Shown: positions 12,101-27,100, counted from the first letter of the stretch. The stretch: 64,000 nt of DNA from Acholoe squamosa (GCA_949317995.1 OX439041.1:43819269-43883268), one strand, 5' to 3'. Notes: generated by a model from the letters alone, not told the origin. A program made the numbers and translations.

Positions 12101-15100
12101 GGGGGCCAGGTGTCCAGGGGCCAGGTGTCCAGGGGCCAGGTGTCCGGGGGGCCAGCACACCAGGGGCCAGTGGTCCAAGGGGTTTAGTAAGAGAAGATTA
12201 TGCCAGACTGGTGTCAGTACATGTATAGATAATAGTCTCTATTTGTAAGTAATTAGTCAATATTTCGCAAGTGCTGATTCCTGTGACCCTACAGGGTTGA
12301 TAGAGGGTTTTATGGTACCTACCCTGAGCCTTCTGTGCTTCAATGCACAACGCCCAATTTTTATATTGGGGGGGGGTAGTAGACCCTGGGCCATATGTGA
12401 TATATATCACACTTAAATTTTTAACCCTTTCACCCCTGGATTTCCGTTGCTCTATGGGATTTGCATGCAAATCTTGCTTTATAGGGTGGAAGGGGTACAC
12501 AGAGCTCCAGCTTTGGTGTTCCTATACATCAATGTCCTTTGCCTAAAGGATAGTAACACCCCTATATTGAATAAATTTTTATTTGAAATAATATTATTAA
12601 ATTTTTTTCCTTCCTGATGTAAGTCTCAGAAGTCCAGTGCTTAGAGCTATGCCTAGGTTTATCGTTAATGACCCTATGGAAGAAATCTTTGAAATTGTTT
12701 TTCCTACAGCCTGAACCATTAAAGCATACTCCTTATCTTTTAGTTTCTGCCAACTGTTGGCCAAAACTGCGGGAGTCGATTGTAGGGATCTCAGAGCTGC
12801 CTCCAGGACCGACCTGAGGAAGAAATCCCCTAGACTAGTGCCCTGAGACCTTGAATGTCCTCCAGGTGAATTGCTGCCTGTTGGCACCTGCTGTCCATGT
12901 CTTGTATAGGGCAGAAGGCCTCCCAATCGGGCCCGGAGGACTAGGTTTGTTGAAGGCAATTGTAAAGAGGTCACTTGGTTATAACTGTTATTCCCTCATG
13001 CGCTGCCCATAACAGTAGTAGGCCTAGCCTATAGTTGCTTCAAGAATGTTTCATAATATCTCTAGAAGGTATAATGGTTGAACCCTTACTCCGCCACCCT
13101 CCCCCCTCCCCTTATCCATTCCCACCCCCTGACCGCGTGTAATTGTTTTGAATTGTCAGGACTATAACACACGTTTCCCTTTTTTTAATCTTACAGGTGA
13201 TGAAGAAGGCTCAGGTGATCGTGGATGGGGCTGTACAGCAGTGTAAAGACGAAGCCACCATACAGGTAAATAAAACAGTTTTAGGCGCTGAAGGTCAACC
13301 TTCAGCGCCTAAATTGACCCTCTGAGGACCACACATCATATATTGGGTGTAAGCGAGAGTGGAGCTGGTTCTGGCGACATGCAGTGATAAGCTGATAAGA
13401 TGGGAACCAGCATGTCCCTGGAAGTAATGTTATCCAGGGACAAGGTACCCATCATGACAATGCCTTATCAGTGTGTTTTGCCACCTTTGGCATAACTAGC
13501 GAAATTCAAAGTGGTGGATCCACTGAATATGGGTCTAAGCTCCTATAATCGCTGGGTTCATGCTTATTAGTAATGGGTATCAAACTAATACGAAAAGGAT
13601 GCCATCCTGAGTTCATTATCAATGTATATCGGCCGCCTAATGGACAAGAAGTAAACTTTGTTGTTGCTTTGAAGGCTGCTTTAGGTGAAGCAAGAGCTAT
13701 GTATCACAGAGCAGTCATAACGGTAGTAGGTGATTTTAACATTGATCTTCCTCTGTCTAAAATCTCTAAATCCTCCTTGGATAATGTTTGTAAAACGCAT
13801 CACTTGTTTGGGTACATTGGTGAACCTACGCAGCCCTTTTATCACCCTACACATGTGTTAGATCAGATACTAACTGACTCCAACATTTTTTTAACATTGA
13901 TCTTCCTCTGTCTAAAATCTCTAAATCCTCCTTGGATAATGTTTGTAAAACGCATCACTTGTTTGGGTACATTGATGAACCTACGCAGCCCTTTTATCAC
14001 CCTACACATGTGTTAGATCAGATACTAACTGACTCCAACATTGTAACTGAGTCAGGTACCCTTTATCTTAATATTTCTGATCATGTTCCTACCTATATCA
14101 GAATTAAGAAACCTAGAAACTCCAACCTTAATGAAGTGATAACAGGCAGGTCCTATCGTCGGTATGATCGGGGTGCTATCTGGACCAAGCTTGGTGCCAA
14201 AATTTGGGACCACTTCTTTGAGATACAAGATGTAAATAAGACCAGCAACCCTACTACCCCCGTGGATCTTAGACCTATCTCCCTCCTTCCAGTACCAGGC
14301 AAGATTCTTGAGAAATCTGTTTATGAACAACTGTACATGTATTTAGAGAATAATAACTTGTTCATGAAAAACCAATGCGGGTTCAGAAAAGGTTGATCCA
14401 CAGTTGATACGGTCCTCCAGGTCCTCCTTAAAGCGCATCAAGATAGGGTAAATAACAAGAAGATAGGCATCACCTTCCTCCATCTAGCCAAGGCTTTTGA
14501 TTCTTTGGATCACTCTGTACTACTTTCTAAACTGAAACCTTTAGGTATTTCAGACATGGCCATAGCCTGGATGGGGAGCTAACTGGAGGGCCTCACCCAA
14601 CATACTCTATGTAACAAGGTGTTGTCTAGTGGATTACCAATATGGTATGGAATTCCGCAAGGGTCCTCATTGGGTCCACTCTTATTTTGAGTGTATATAA
14701 ACTCTATGGATGGGTTAGAGTTGGAATCTGATTTGTACCTTTACGCAGATGACATTTAATTAAATTGTCGTAACTCTGATGTAGTTGCTCTTCAGAACAG
14801 TTTGCAGCGTGACCTAGATAAAGTTGTAGCCTGTTGTGACTCTGCCTCACCATAAATGTCAGTAAATCTAAACATAATGTTGATCTCTAAGGATGATGAT
14901 GCTATTGTACTGTCCATAAAAGGCAATCTTGTGGAATATGCCTCTCATTATAAATATTTAGCCATAGTTTTGGATGATGCTCTGTTATTTGAACAGCATG
15001 TTGCACACATGATGAAATCAATAAGGCATAAAATTTGGATGCTAGCTGGTACAAGATATTGTATTGACGAAGCCACAGCCCTCACTATTATGCGAAATAT

Positions 15101-18100
15101 GATAATGCCCTATATTGACAATGGCTTAGTATTCTCTACAGGCTGGAAGGTTAGCCTTTACAAAAAGCTTCAAGTCCTTTATAACTCTGGTATCCAGGTT
15201 TGCTTGAAAATATATGACCCAAGACAAATGCATGTCAAAGATCTTTATATGAATGCAAAAATCCTACCAGTAGACTTAAGACGTGTGTTTTTACAACTGA
15301 CTATGTGCCACAGGTTAGTGTTCAGTGGCCAGGCATTGGTCTTGCCTTCTGTGGAAACCCGCAGTTCCGATGTCCCCCGTACATAACAGACCTGTCCGAA
15401 ATCCACTACTTTGATTAATGATCAGGTGTACCAGGCTTATTCCCAATAGAATGCTCTGGACCCTGATTTACGCTGGTTAGTCCCAAATGAGGACTTTAAG
15501 ACAAAAGTGAAAAAGAAACTCACCGCCTTTTTCTATCAACACTGGTCCCCTGATACCCCCTCCCTCCTCTATGAGGGCAGAAGTATACTGGCCACTGTAA
15601 CCTGACCTAAAATTATTGCTCCTAATGTATCTGATTGTACAGATACTGTCTGTCTTGTCTGTCTAAGTGTGTGTCCTTTTGTGTTACTATCTACTTTTAT
15701 CTGTTCTATGTTGTTCAAAACTGTTGTTAATTGATGATGGCGCCCTTAAGGTTACTGTATAACAAGGTCTTGATATCCGCATAACATTTATTTGCATTGA
15801 ACATTGAGACATTTTCCTTGTTAATATCTCCCAGGTGGATAAACAGGGAGATCTCCGAAATGGCGAATCCTGTATTCTTTCCTGGAAATAAAAAATTTAC
15901 AAACTTGAAACTTGAACTTGGCATCATTCCAACCATTAAATAGAAACTACACCATGAATATTGCATCATATAAAGATGCAGCAATTAGGCTATATTTTAC
16001 TCACCAGGGCTGCATTCAAACATTATTACGACAAAAGACATGGACAAAAACATGGGCATAAACTGAGACACACCAAGACCTTAATGGTGGCATGGAATAT
16101 GGACAGCCATTTAGGTGACAAGCTAAAGGAATTTCTCAAGTTTAAAGGGGACCCCTCCCACCTGCCCTTCCCTAAATTCCAGGGTCCCTATATATGCTGT
16201 CATCCGGGTCGTCTATAACATCCACCTATAAACTACAGCCACTTTGCACAGCGCTTTCTCTACACAGCATGTTCTTTTATTCATACAGTAAAGTCCTGCA
16301 GTTTGCCCCTAAATACCCCAGTCATTCCTTTGTTAATCGCCATCTTTTTGGTACCAGCCCCTCAGGTGTCATTACAGCACCAGCATACATTTATCACGTG
16401 ACCTGCCACAGGTCGCAACCCCTGTCGGCAAACGCCGGAACGTTTTCCAGCGCATTTCTCGGGGTCTTCTAAATTATTCAGATTGTTGTCATCTGCTGTC
16501 TGCGTAGCAACTGGTTGGCACAGGGTACCTCCTGAGTCTATACCTACTTAACTGGTTTGATTATTAGCCAATGAGATAACACCAACTATTCACTGTGATC
16601 CTCTCGGGGGGTAGGTGGTACCCATCTGACAACTGCTATCAGTGACAACGACTGATAATCAGCTTCATCAATGGTGGTGCCCATTGGACAACCTCGGTAT
16701 ACCGCCGGATTGGGGGTGTCATTTTCCAAGAGGCAAACATCCAATTTCCATTCATAATTTCCTAATAGAGTTTCTAAAAACACATGCAGATGGATGAACA
16801 AGATGTTATTGTGTCCATCTGAACCGCCATGGAAATAGGTCAATGTGGAAAATTGTCATAAATCCAGAACTAATTCTATAGAAACATATGTAGTAGATTT
16901 ATTAACATCAGCATTTGAAGATCTATCCATTGGGGTCATTTTCAAGTGTCAAGGTTACAGAGAAACCAATATGGCTGCTAATTAAATTCAAATAATTACC
17001 AACAAATTAATGATATCATCTTAGAATTGAAGTAAATGTTTTGAACAAGGCTTCTCAATGGTTTTCAAGTCCTTGATGCCTACTTTTTCAAGAAAAAATA
17101 TTTGCCACCCTATCCCTAGGGAAAGTACCCAATATCCAATATGGCAGCCATAAAGTATGTCAATGAGGTAAATCTTCGCAAAATTAGAATTTTAACCTAG
17201 CTAGAAACAGATGTAATAGCATTATAAATATCTGCATTTGATGATCTATCCCTTAGGTCAGAGAAATATGGCTACCATAAAATGTCAATTAGTTCAAATA
17301 ATTCCTTTAAAATGGATGTTATAATACATGTTGAACTGAATCAAAATTGACTAAGGTTCCTTAGTGCCTATAACTCTTTGATACCTCCACTATCCTTTGC
17401 CACGCTCTGCCATGGACAAACTTTCAAAATCTAACATGGCCTCCATGGAAGTAGGTCAGAGTGGTAAAAGTAGAGACTTATTAAGATAGAAGCATAAGTG
17501 ATAGTTTTATTAACATTGAAATGTGGGGAACGATCCACAAGTACTACTCATAAGGTCAAGGTTAGATCACCAAGAAATCAATATGACTGTCAAAATTTAA
17601 TGCTGATAAAATTGCTCTAAGGAGAGATGATAGTTTTATTAACAATGTACCACCAAATTTATTTATTGCTTCTGCTTTTAATGATACTGCTACTACATAC
17701 ACCAGAAAGAATGTCCTTCAACAATTTCAACGAATGAAAAAAATCAAATCTCACATGGCTGTCAATAATGTAGGTTGAGAACAAGAATATTCACATAATG
17801 TAAGTGAGTAAAAATCATATCTGAATAGTCAAACTCACATTGTCCATATAGTTATATACTCAATTACCTGTGCACAGTGCCATGGTAAAGTTTGGCAGAC
17901 TTAAACACTACTTTGAAATTACAGGAGTCAGCTAAATGTGTGTGTCCCCTCCACTCTTTACCTTTACTGGGAAATTCCAATGTAGTCTGAGACTTAGGTC
18001 TTGGGCAGAAGTTCTAGAATATATAGCACTTCCTGCATTACTGTTAGATTATGTAAATTGTAATGTGCTTGCTTAAGTTCACATTATTTGATAGGTGCAG

Positions 18101-21100
18101 TAAGCTAAACCATTCTATGTCATTGGCAATCTGCTCTAAGCCTCAAGTATACCATTCAACATTAGATATAGTTGAATGGATATATTCTCTCTGAAGCTTG
18201 TATAACTATGGAACAAATGGCATTTAAGTTGCAATGTAAAACATTTTAGTATTTTAGTGGCAAAGTACAATGACACAGGAAGTAGTTCTGTCCTGTGCCA
18301 CTGCATGGGGGCATGCTGTCACAGGGCATTATTATAGATTAAGCTCCCCGGTTGTGCCTGAGCTAAAATGGAGTAATCGGCTCCAAAGTGGCAAAGGTCT
18401 TAGATGGGAGAAACCAATGTTTATTGATGAATGCCGGTGAAACATGAATGAAACAATTCTATATTGCCTCAACTTAATCTGTTGTATCATCTGCTCCAGT
18501 CTTTCATCCACTAAAGCATGCATGTAACTCTGGTGGAATTTCTTCATATTACAGGATCTTTCCCCATTATGGTAGGCATGTTTGAATAAATTTTTGAATA
18601 CTTAAGTCTGTGGGGCAGACATTAGGAACAAAGTGAACTACTTGATAATTCCTTGACTTTCAGTTTAATATTGTATTATCATCCCTTTTTTAACTCGAAA
18701 GAGTTATTAGAGTCGGGTAAAAAACAGACCCATCCAGTGCCTCTTAACAGAGAGAAAAAGTAAGAAGCTTTTCCAGTCTATGTTAAATCCCGTAAGAGGT
18801 GCGAATTTCATCAACGTTTCCGCGTTTTTGGTCCGGAGTGGTGCAAATAATTGATGAATGTTGATGAATTTGCCATCATTCGATCTGTCTGCGTAAAAGT
18901 CTATTGTCGTAAAAGTGGTCGTTATTAATTTTTTTTTCAATTATTCAGTGTTATAATATAGAAATATGATAACGAAGGGCAAGAGCATATCATTTGAATC
19001 AATATGTTTTATTAAACATATAAAAAATTCACATCCCAAAGCCTGTGGTGTTGTAAATTGACCCAAATAACTATGGAAATTGGGTCGGGCATGCGCACAG
19101 AATACCAAAATCCAAAATGACGGACAGCAAGACGATCGACTTGTGGGGCTATAACAGTAAAAAGATAGGATATATTCGATTCAATTCGATTGATATTGCC
19201 AAAGATGCATGGATTATATTCAAAAAGCCATTAATTTCAAGCTAAATCGATAGAATATATCATTTCTCCATCGAAAATGCTACTTCCAGCAAGGAGGGGT
19301 CGCGCATGCACACAGAACATCAAATCCAAAATGGCGGACAGTGAGACGATCGACTCACGGTGGTATCGAAACTGTTGGATTATAACAAAATGGAGGAGAA
19401 CAACAGTGTCCCATGCCTTTTTATGGTTAATCTGGATCCTTATTCAACATGCACCTGCTGATAATTATTGTGCAATGCTTAACTCGCCAGGAGAGGAGTT
19501 ATTCGCCAATGAAACATGCAAGCGATAATGGGTGTATTCTCCATAGGCTTAACCATTGACAGTGATAATGCTCGCAGAAAACATGAGGTTAGTATCAGAA
19601 GGGGCCTAAAAGAAGAGATTAAGCGCCCTTTCGAGTTACTTGCATTCCAAAATGCTGTCCTATATTTGTGATGATCTATCAGTATCTTATGGCAGCTATA
19701 TTGGATTCTTTGTGACCTAATGTGCTCTTGACTAATGGATAGATCTTCAGAAGGTGAGGCTGATAATGCCAATGCTAGTATGTGTTTCTAGCTGGATTAG
19801 ATTTAGTTACAATTTACCATAATGACCTATTTCTATTACCACAATATTGGATATTGGGACTTTTCTGAAGGCAGAATTTGGCAAAATTTATTTTTCCTGA
19901 GGATATCAAAGAGATGAAAAGCAGTGAGAAACCTTATCCAAATTTCAGGTTAAACATAATTTATTTATTCTTATTTTTTTTTGGTAATTATTTGAATTCA
20001 TGAGTATTTATTATTGGCAGCCATATTGGTTTCTATGTGACCTTGACATTTGAAAATGGTCCCAATGAAAAGATCTTAAAATGCTGGTGTTAATAAAGCT
20101 ACTACATATGTTTCTACACTGCAAAAATGTTGTTTAGATCCTAAACACAATTCTAAACATATTCTTGCAACGTTTTTGTAATCACATTTATTTCCTAAAC
20201 ATGTTTAGCCAAACAATGTGCTTAGCTCAAGTGTTTAGAAATGTAGGTGATTAGGTTAAAACTTTTGTGTTTAGATATATGAATTTTTGTGTTTAGGTGT
20301 TTATGAATTTTTGTGTTTAGACATTTAAATGATTTGATGGATATTTAAGGTTTGCAGACATATATGCATTAAAAAACAGAGATATCTATTTTTTCTCATT
20401 TACTGGGGGGGGGGGCATCAGCAGGTATTTACTTGTCAAAGTCTCCAAAGATGTCAGCCACAGCTATACGTGTCAGAATGAGAGACATGAGAAAGTACAA
20501 CAGCTTGGCAGGAAGGAAATTGCCTTATCTATTCCAGAATAACATCAAATAGGTGTCAGTCATGGAGTTAATTGATTATTTTATGGTAATGATGGTGGCA
20601 TGAGGTGGATCTAGTCAATTTTCTATTGCCCTTTCTATTCACATGACATTTTATGAAATGAAACCATGATAAACATGGGATTTGAGGACATTTGTCACAA
20701 CAATTGATTATAACTGTGTGCAGATAGTCCAGTCAAAGGTAGTGCTGCTACCTGGTGTGGATTCAACATCCAAGTATCTAAACATATTGATATTTAAATT
20801 TAAACACCTATTATTCAACTGTCTCAACTCTAAACATCTAAACATGTTTAGCGTAAATGTTTATGTAGTTAGAATAAAAGTGTTCATTTCCTAAATGTGT
20901 AGTCAATGGACACCTAACTGACCTATATGTTTAGGTTTTAAACATGTTTAGACCTAAACATGTTTAAAATCTAAACACCATTTTTGCAGTGTAAGTGGAC
21001 TGGTTCTGGTTTCAAGATGATTTTCTACATTGACCTATTTCTGGTGGCCGTGTTGGATTTTGGGCATATTCCCAAGGCAGAGGATGGCAAACTATTTTTG

Positions 21101-24100
21101 TTCCTGAAAGAGGAGATATCAAATAGCTGAAATCCACTGAGAAACCTTTTCCACCTATTTTGTTGATCTTGAGGTCTTTACTCACTGGATTATAGAGCCA
21201 ACTCCCAGCCAAAAAAAAGTGATTTCCTATTCAATTATTGCCTTATATATTATAATGTATCCTGGTCCAGACCACTAATAGCATCTTTTTCTAAACCGCA
21301 TTACTTTCTGTTTAAACTACATCGTAAGATCAGAGAGGCACACCCTGAGCCTTCTGTGCTTCGATACATATTGCCCTTTAGTTGAATGTTAGAGACGAGC
21401 TGATATAGGGTAGAGGCACCCATTTCGGACGCTCCTGACCACACAGCAGGTGGCCATATTTGGTGCTTAAATCTTGTACCTTTAAAAGTGTTGAATTCTA
21501 CTTTCCATTTCACAAGTTAGTACATGATACTTTACCCTCAAAATACTTGAAGAGGTTTTGATGAAACCCTCCAATACTTATGCATAAATGAGCTGTATAT
21601 ATTTAGTCTCCAAAACATCAAATTGCACCTCAAGTCAGACAGCTCATGCCAGAGGTGACCCTAGAGTCAGACACTATGTTATCTAATTGATACAGACACA
21701 ATGGGTCATTGTATCTGAAATATTCCATAAAAGAACATAGTATATAACACTAATGAACCCAAGCTAATACAATACTTCTCTCCAGCATACTCTTAGATGT
21801 TTAATTTTGCATACTTATAACAGATCAGTCTACAGGCCCAGATGAGCATGACTTCTATGGGCAGACTGAGTAGTGATTAGGTTTAGGTGTTAGATAGTAG
21901 GTAAACCAAACACAGATTAAATATTCAGATCTAGGACTACAGGTATATCATGATGGATTCTGTTTTTAATGAAATGTCCATAATATAAGTATTGAAATCA
22001 TAATTGTGTCCCAGGTGGGGTGTAATTAGTGTCTGACTGTACGTGTAATCTGAAGGTCATAGAAGAATAACTCCCATACTGTAACATGAGGGATGTAATC
22101 AGGTTTGTCAAGTCAAATTATTAGCAAAAATGTGTATATTGACTTTGAAATGTATAGATATCCTATAAAATTAGAGGTTAAGACATGACAAATTGACAAA
22201 TCAAACCAGGATCTCCATTCACTCACCATTCTTCATCCTCAGAATATAACAAAAACACCCTGGGTTTGTACAGTTGTAAAGCCATGTATGACAGGGGTTT
22301 TACATGTTATTCTTCATTTGTTAGGGAGTATGGTACCTGAGTTTTCATGTCTAATTCAAATGATAGCTGAATTTTCCATATCTATTATGTAATTCAATGC
22401 AAAAGGTGTCCGACTTTAGGTGTCTGTCCGACTCAGGGTGCCTCTACCCTAGCCTATTGCAGCAAACTACTTGTTAGGTGTTTAGGGACGAAGCCGGGTC
22501 AGAACAATGTCACCAGTGTAGTTTAATTAAGCATTTGAAGACAGTTTTGTAGGCTACAAATATTCTGGCAGTGCAGTCTAGGATTGGTAGATGTATTTCG
22601 TTATAGAAGAAGAGGGAGTTTAGTTGAGGAAAACTTTGCTGTCAAATGAAAAGTATAGAATATAGCATTACTTCCGGACATTACTTATAAAAGATAAAAG
22701 TTTTGAAATGACATGTCTGCGGAAAGGAGGAACCAAAAGGGCCATGTTTTGAATGGGCCAATCTGCAGAAAGACCCCTCCCCCCTCCTTTCTTTATATTT
22801 TTTTCACCTACTCCCGATTGAGGCAGTCCAAGAACCTGACTAGCTGCGCCCATGATGAATGCTAATGGTAATGACCTACCATTTGCTGGCTGTTTCTGTC
22901 CCCACAGTCGCCGCCATAGCCCTGTGAATGCCGTCATTGTTGTGCCGAGCAGCTTTCTCATGGGGAGTCTTTAAGTCTTTGAGACCTGCATGATATCGTG
23001 TTCCTCTGTCATCATGATGCGTCATTACAGTACTGTACCAGTGGTGGATTAAGATGGGGACCACCCCCTTCATTCCCCCTGTAGACTAGTTAAGATATTA
23101 TTTATCTATTTTTAACTAAGAATTTAGCCCAAATTAGGCGCTAAATAAGGGGCGCGCCCCTTCCTTTTCTTTCAAAATCCTGGATCCGATGCTGGTACTG
23201 GCAGGTTATTTTCTGATCTCTTTGGGAGTGTATGAAGCTCGTTGGTCTGTATCGTGCATAGAAACAGCATTGACTAGTTACTATTAGTATTTAGCAAGGT
23301 CCACATAGCTGTATTCATGTCAAATGACAAATGATGATAATGTGTTCCGTGTACTAAGTAATATATGAAGCCCATAAAGGGTTAACAATTACAATGGTCA
23401 GAGTGAATCACCGGGGTAGGCTGAGTGCTATTAGCTTAGGAAACAATGGTACTTGAGGTGTTTTGTTTACCAGTTAAACACAAGTTAGAGTAAGGAGAGT
23501 TATAGTGAGGGTTATCAAGCAGGTTTATGGTGTGCATTGCCATACTAAGCTGTCGACTAATTTTCCTTTATTCCCTATACATTTACATCGTTTTTATGGG
23601 AGATCTATTGAATTCTATATAAGTGCTGGCACCTTAAAACCCTTATAGTATATCAATGTGGAATTCAATATATGATCTCCCATTAACCCATAGGTAGATG
23701 CTCTGCCTCACACACATAAAATATTATCAATGTAAACTGCCCCACCACTGCTGCATAAAACTACCATATCACAATCTAAAAACGCATCAGGATCAACAAG
23801 ATCTCCCATATTTGATTTATCAAATGACGACGTCCTAATGTCCTCCTTGTTATTCTCGGTCAACGTTCGAGTTTTATCTGTAATTCCTATTTTATTCCTA
23901 ATAGTAATGTTAAATGTTGATGATTTTTTGCTTCTTTAAAGGGCACCAAGCATTAGGGGTAATCATGATTAAAAAGTCATTGACCTGTAATAATTAGCAT
24001 CTACACCTAATGACACACCACAAGTAATATCTAACACTTCATTTTTTTTCTCTCTAGGATTCTGTCGGCCACCACCCGTTCATTGTCAAGCCTTACTTCT

Positions 24101-27100
24101 TCTACCAGGACCGAGAGCATGTTTTCATAGGTAAGTTGTGGCAAATTAAGCTGACTCAGCACATTAACTTCACTAGAAGCTGTCTAAGCTGTCTTGAGCA
24201 GATACTATTCCATTGTGCATGTAGTTTGTCTTGGACAAACAGACCTTTTCAGTATGATACAGTTTATTGAAAGTTCGTTTTAGCAATAAATGAAGGGTAA
24301 CTGTCATATTGAATTCAGAATGGGGCTTACAGGGATTTCTATTACAGAGATGCCATCACTTTGCACGAAATCCTGATTTTTTTTTGTCGGACTAAATGTT
24401 TTCAAATCTTCCTAATTTCTGACTGAAAGTTAATCGTAAAAGTCGGATTCTCTCTCTTTTTTTACATCTCTCTTAATTTATTGCTTCTTCTTTTTTTTCT
24501 TTTTAGCTTTTTGTCTCTTAGAATGTGTTAACTAGCTGAGGTGTAAATGTGCCCCTGTCCTCTGTTGGACAAGTCTCAACAGCATACTGGTGGTGCTGAC
24601 TGGTATTTAAGGGGAGGCAACCAAACAAACCTACCAGTAGCTCAAGGTAGCACAGGGGTCGGTCTTTGTACATTATCCGTGTATTAGTAACTGAAAGTAG
24701 GGGACAGAATGAGTTATCAGGAATCCCCAAGTCTTATTAAATAACCTTCCTCAAACAATATCTTTTTATTCATCTGCATGTAGAAATAAAGGGGGTATGT
24801 TTTGCTTTGTTTAAAGGCAATATTCTCTTTGGATAAAAAAGGTTCTCCTCCTTTAACAAGGTGACAATGTGTCACAAAGGTGTACTTGTAGCTCATCTTA
24901 TCAAGAATTATCCAGTACCTTCAAATGTCACAGGTATTACATTTACAATTCAAAAGATGTCTTTATGTAAAGAGATGTCCGTCGTTTGAGTGCAGGAAGA
25001 AAACTGAGCATGTACAATCAAGTCTAAAAGAAGATATTTTTTTTTTTATTCAGCTCTTCACTGCATCAGTTGTACAAAATCATGACCTCAACTGGCCGAT
25101 ATTATATAGTTTATTAAACTTCTACACCATTAATGCAAATGGAAGATATTATGTGTATACATTTTGTAGTTTATGGGGTATAGGTTCACAGTATTAAGGG
25201 CTTACACCTCCAGTGTAAAGACGGGGGGGGGGGGTTGAGGGTAAGTCAGAGCAGAAAATTGCTCGCCAGCAAGAGACCAAAAATGCTATTTCGTAGCTGA
25301 CGTTATAGGCATTAAGGTGTATACATGTAGGTTTATAAATATGTATCGTAAACAGAAAAACCCTTGTTATGCTCCCGTCTTGCTGCCACTGATGATGATG
25401 AACTTGGTGTTTCGGGGCCTTAGGATAGGTATCACATATCGGTCAACATTTTCACAAATTCTGGAAGAATTAAGAAAAGTAAATGTAGTTAAAACATCCT
25501 TATTCCATGTGAAAGGTAGTAGTTATTATAGTTAGGCTTTTACAATTACACCTTCAGGGAAAAGACCAGAACAAAGGTAAAGTGAAAAGACTCTGAAAAC
25601 TGTTACATCTTAAGTAATTAGATCAACTTGATGAAGGAAACTGAAAGAAAGAGTTGTCTGCTACAATCCACTCACACCTTTCTATGAGAATGAGATTGTT
25701 TTTGATACATTTCTATACACACCTTCATAGTTGATATTACCATCACCATCAATATCAGCCTTCTTCATCATATCATCAACCTCCTCATCTGTCAGGCTCT
25801 CACCCATGCTGGTCATGACATGGCGTAACTCTGATTCTGAGATGTAACCGTTACCGTCCTTATCAAAGACTTTAAAAGCGTCCTTCAGGTCTTGATCTGA
25901 GTTACTATCCTTCATCTTTTTATCCATCATTACGCAGAACTCAGGGAGGTTGATGCTGCCACTACCTATGTCATTAATGTAGGAGATTACATTAAATAGT
26001 GTTTTATTATAGGAATTAATGCTAGCATTTCATGCAACGGTTGTGATAGATACTACAAAAAAAGAGAGATAAAGGAACAAACACTAAATGCTAAATTCAT
26101 AGTATATATCACATAAAGTATGACGGTACATATTCTATATAACTAGTTACTGGAGAGTCTCAGTGGTGAAATCCTTGATCCGCCCCTGTGTGTGGCATAT
26201 ACTATTATTGACACATCATGCAAACCCTGCAGCGTTGATACACTCCAGAAATCGCTCAGATAACTCTTACCATCAGCATCCAATTCTGTAATCATTTCTT
26301 GCAGTTCTGCCTCTGTGGGGTTTGAACCTAGAGATCTCATGACGATGCCCAACTCCGAGGTTGAAATTGTCTCATCTCCATTTTTGTCAAACAGTGCAAA
26401 AGACTCTTTGAACTCTGCAATGATAAGAAATAATTAGCATGGTAAGAATGTTAAGATAGCAATATTATGTTTAATTGAACAAATGAATTCACAACGATGT
26501 TGATAGACTTAAGTTATAGAGCAGTAACTTCTTATGATTTCACAAGCTCCTAGTAAGTAAAACATGTGAGTCTAATTCTTTTTTCAAATTTAAAGTGAAT
26601 CGTTGCAATCTTTTCTTAAATCCCATCAAATGAATACCCACTAAACCAACAGCTTTTCGTGTATGTCTTGGTGTGCAGTTTAGAAAAACAAACCATGCTC
26701 CAGTATTGCCATTGCTGGAAATAACTTGGATAATATAATAGGAGATTAGCAATACCTTCAAGTTGAGCAGGTTCAATTTGATCCTGAAAGTAGATTACAA
26801 TCACACTTACAGTATATGGATAAGATTGATCCCTTTGTGAAAAGCGTGAATAGTATTAGACTGTATGAAATAGAACTGCCGGAATTAAAGGCACCATGTT
26901 TTATCCACCATTACTACACGTATAAGTGTTTTGGGGTGTTTTGGGCTATATTCTTCTTGCCTAATTTCCTTCTACACACCACTGGACAGTGGGATGACTG
27001 TTGGTGGGTATTTTCCACCGCATTGGTCCTGTGTAGTAGGATGCCCGAATGACTTCATACTTTCACTACCAGGTATATAGAAAATCACTGTGTGGTGAAT

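Larger units (their letters stand above)
3106..13196 (+). other. Kinase intron of 10.1 kb with repeats
   Basis: The intron is bounded by gtaagc and ttacag. It holds a hAT-like MITE (4368-4718), a long palindrome (7807-8131), a smaller foldback (8228-8335) and a G-rich minisatellite (12054-12180). A 125-codon minus-strand ORF at 12597-12974 matches no family I recognise and is probably chance or transposon debris. No other gene is supported. Confidence 0.75.
13266..24057 (+). other. Kinase intron of 10.8 kb with retroelement and repeats
   Basis: It contains a degenerate non-LTR retrotransposon (13573-15920), a diverged repeat family mentioning TATGGC and CCATATTGG words (about 16860-17650 in one orientation; 19780-20116 and 20992-21200 in the other), a possible TIR element (18691-19638) and a TA-flanked element (20117-20991). 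From about 21200 to 24057 I see only AT-rich sequence without a supported gene. Confidence 0.7.

Noticed and set aside
12019..12228. Gly/Pro-rich ORF
   Set aside because: It is a translation of the G-rich minisatellite only.
14052..14330. Minus-strand ORF across the retrotransposon
   Set aside because: It is the antisense shadow of the reverse transcriptase reading frame.
26816..27052. ORF between calmodulin-like exons
   Set aside because: It lies in an intron, on the opposite strand, with no family resemblance; hydrophobic content is from T-rich sequence.
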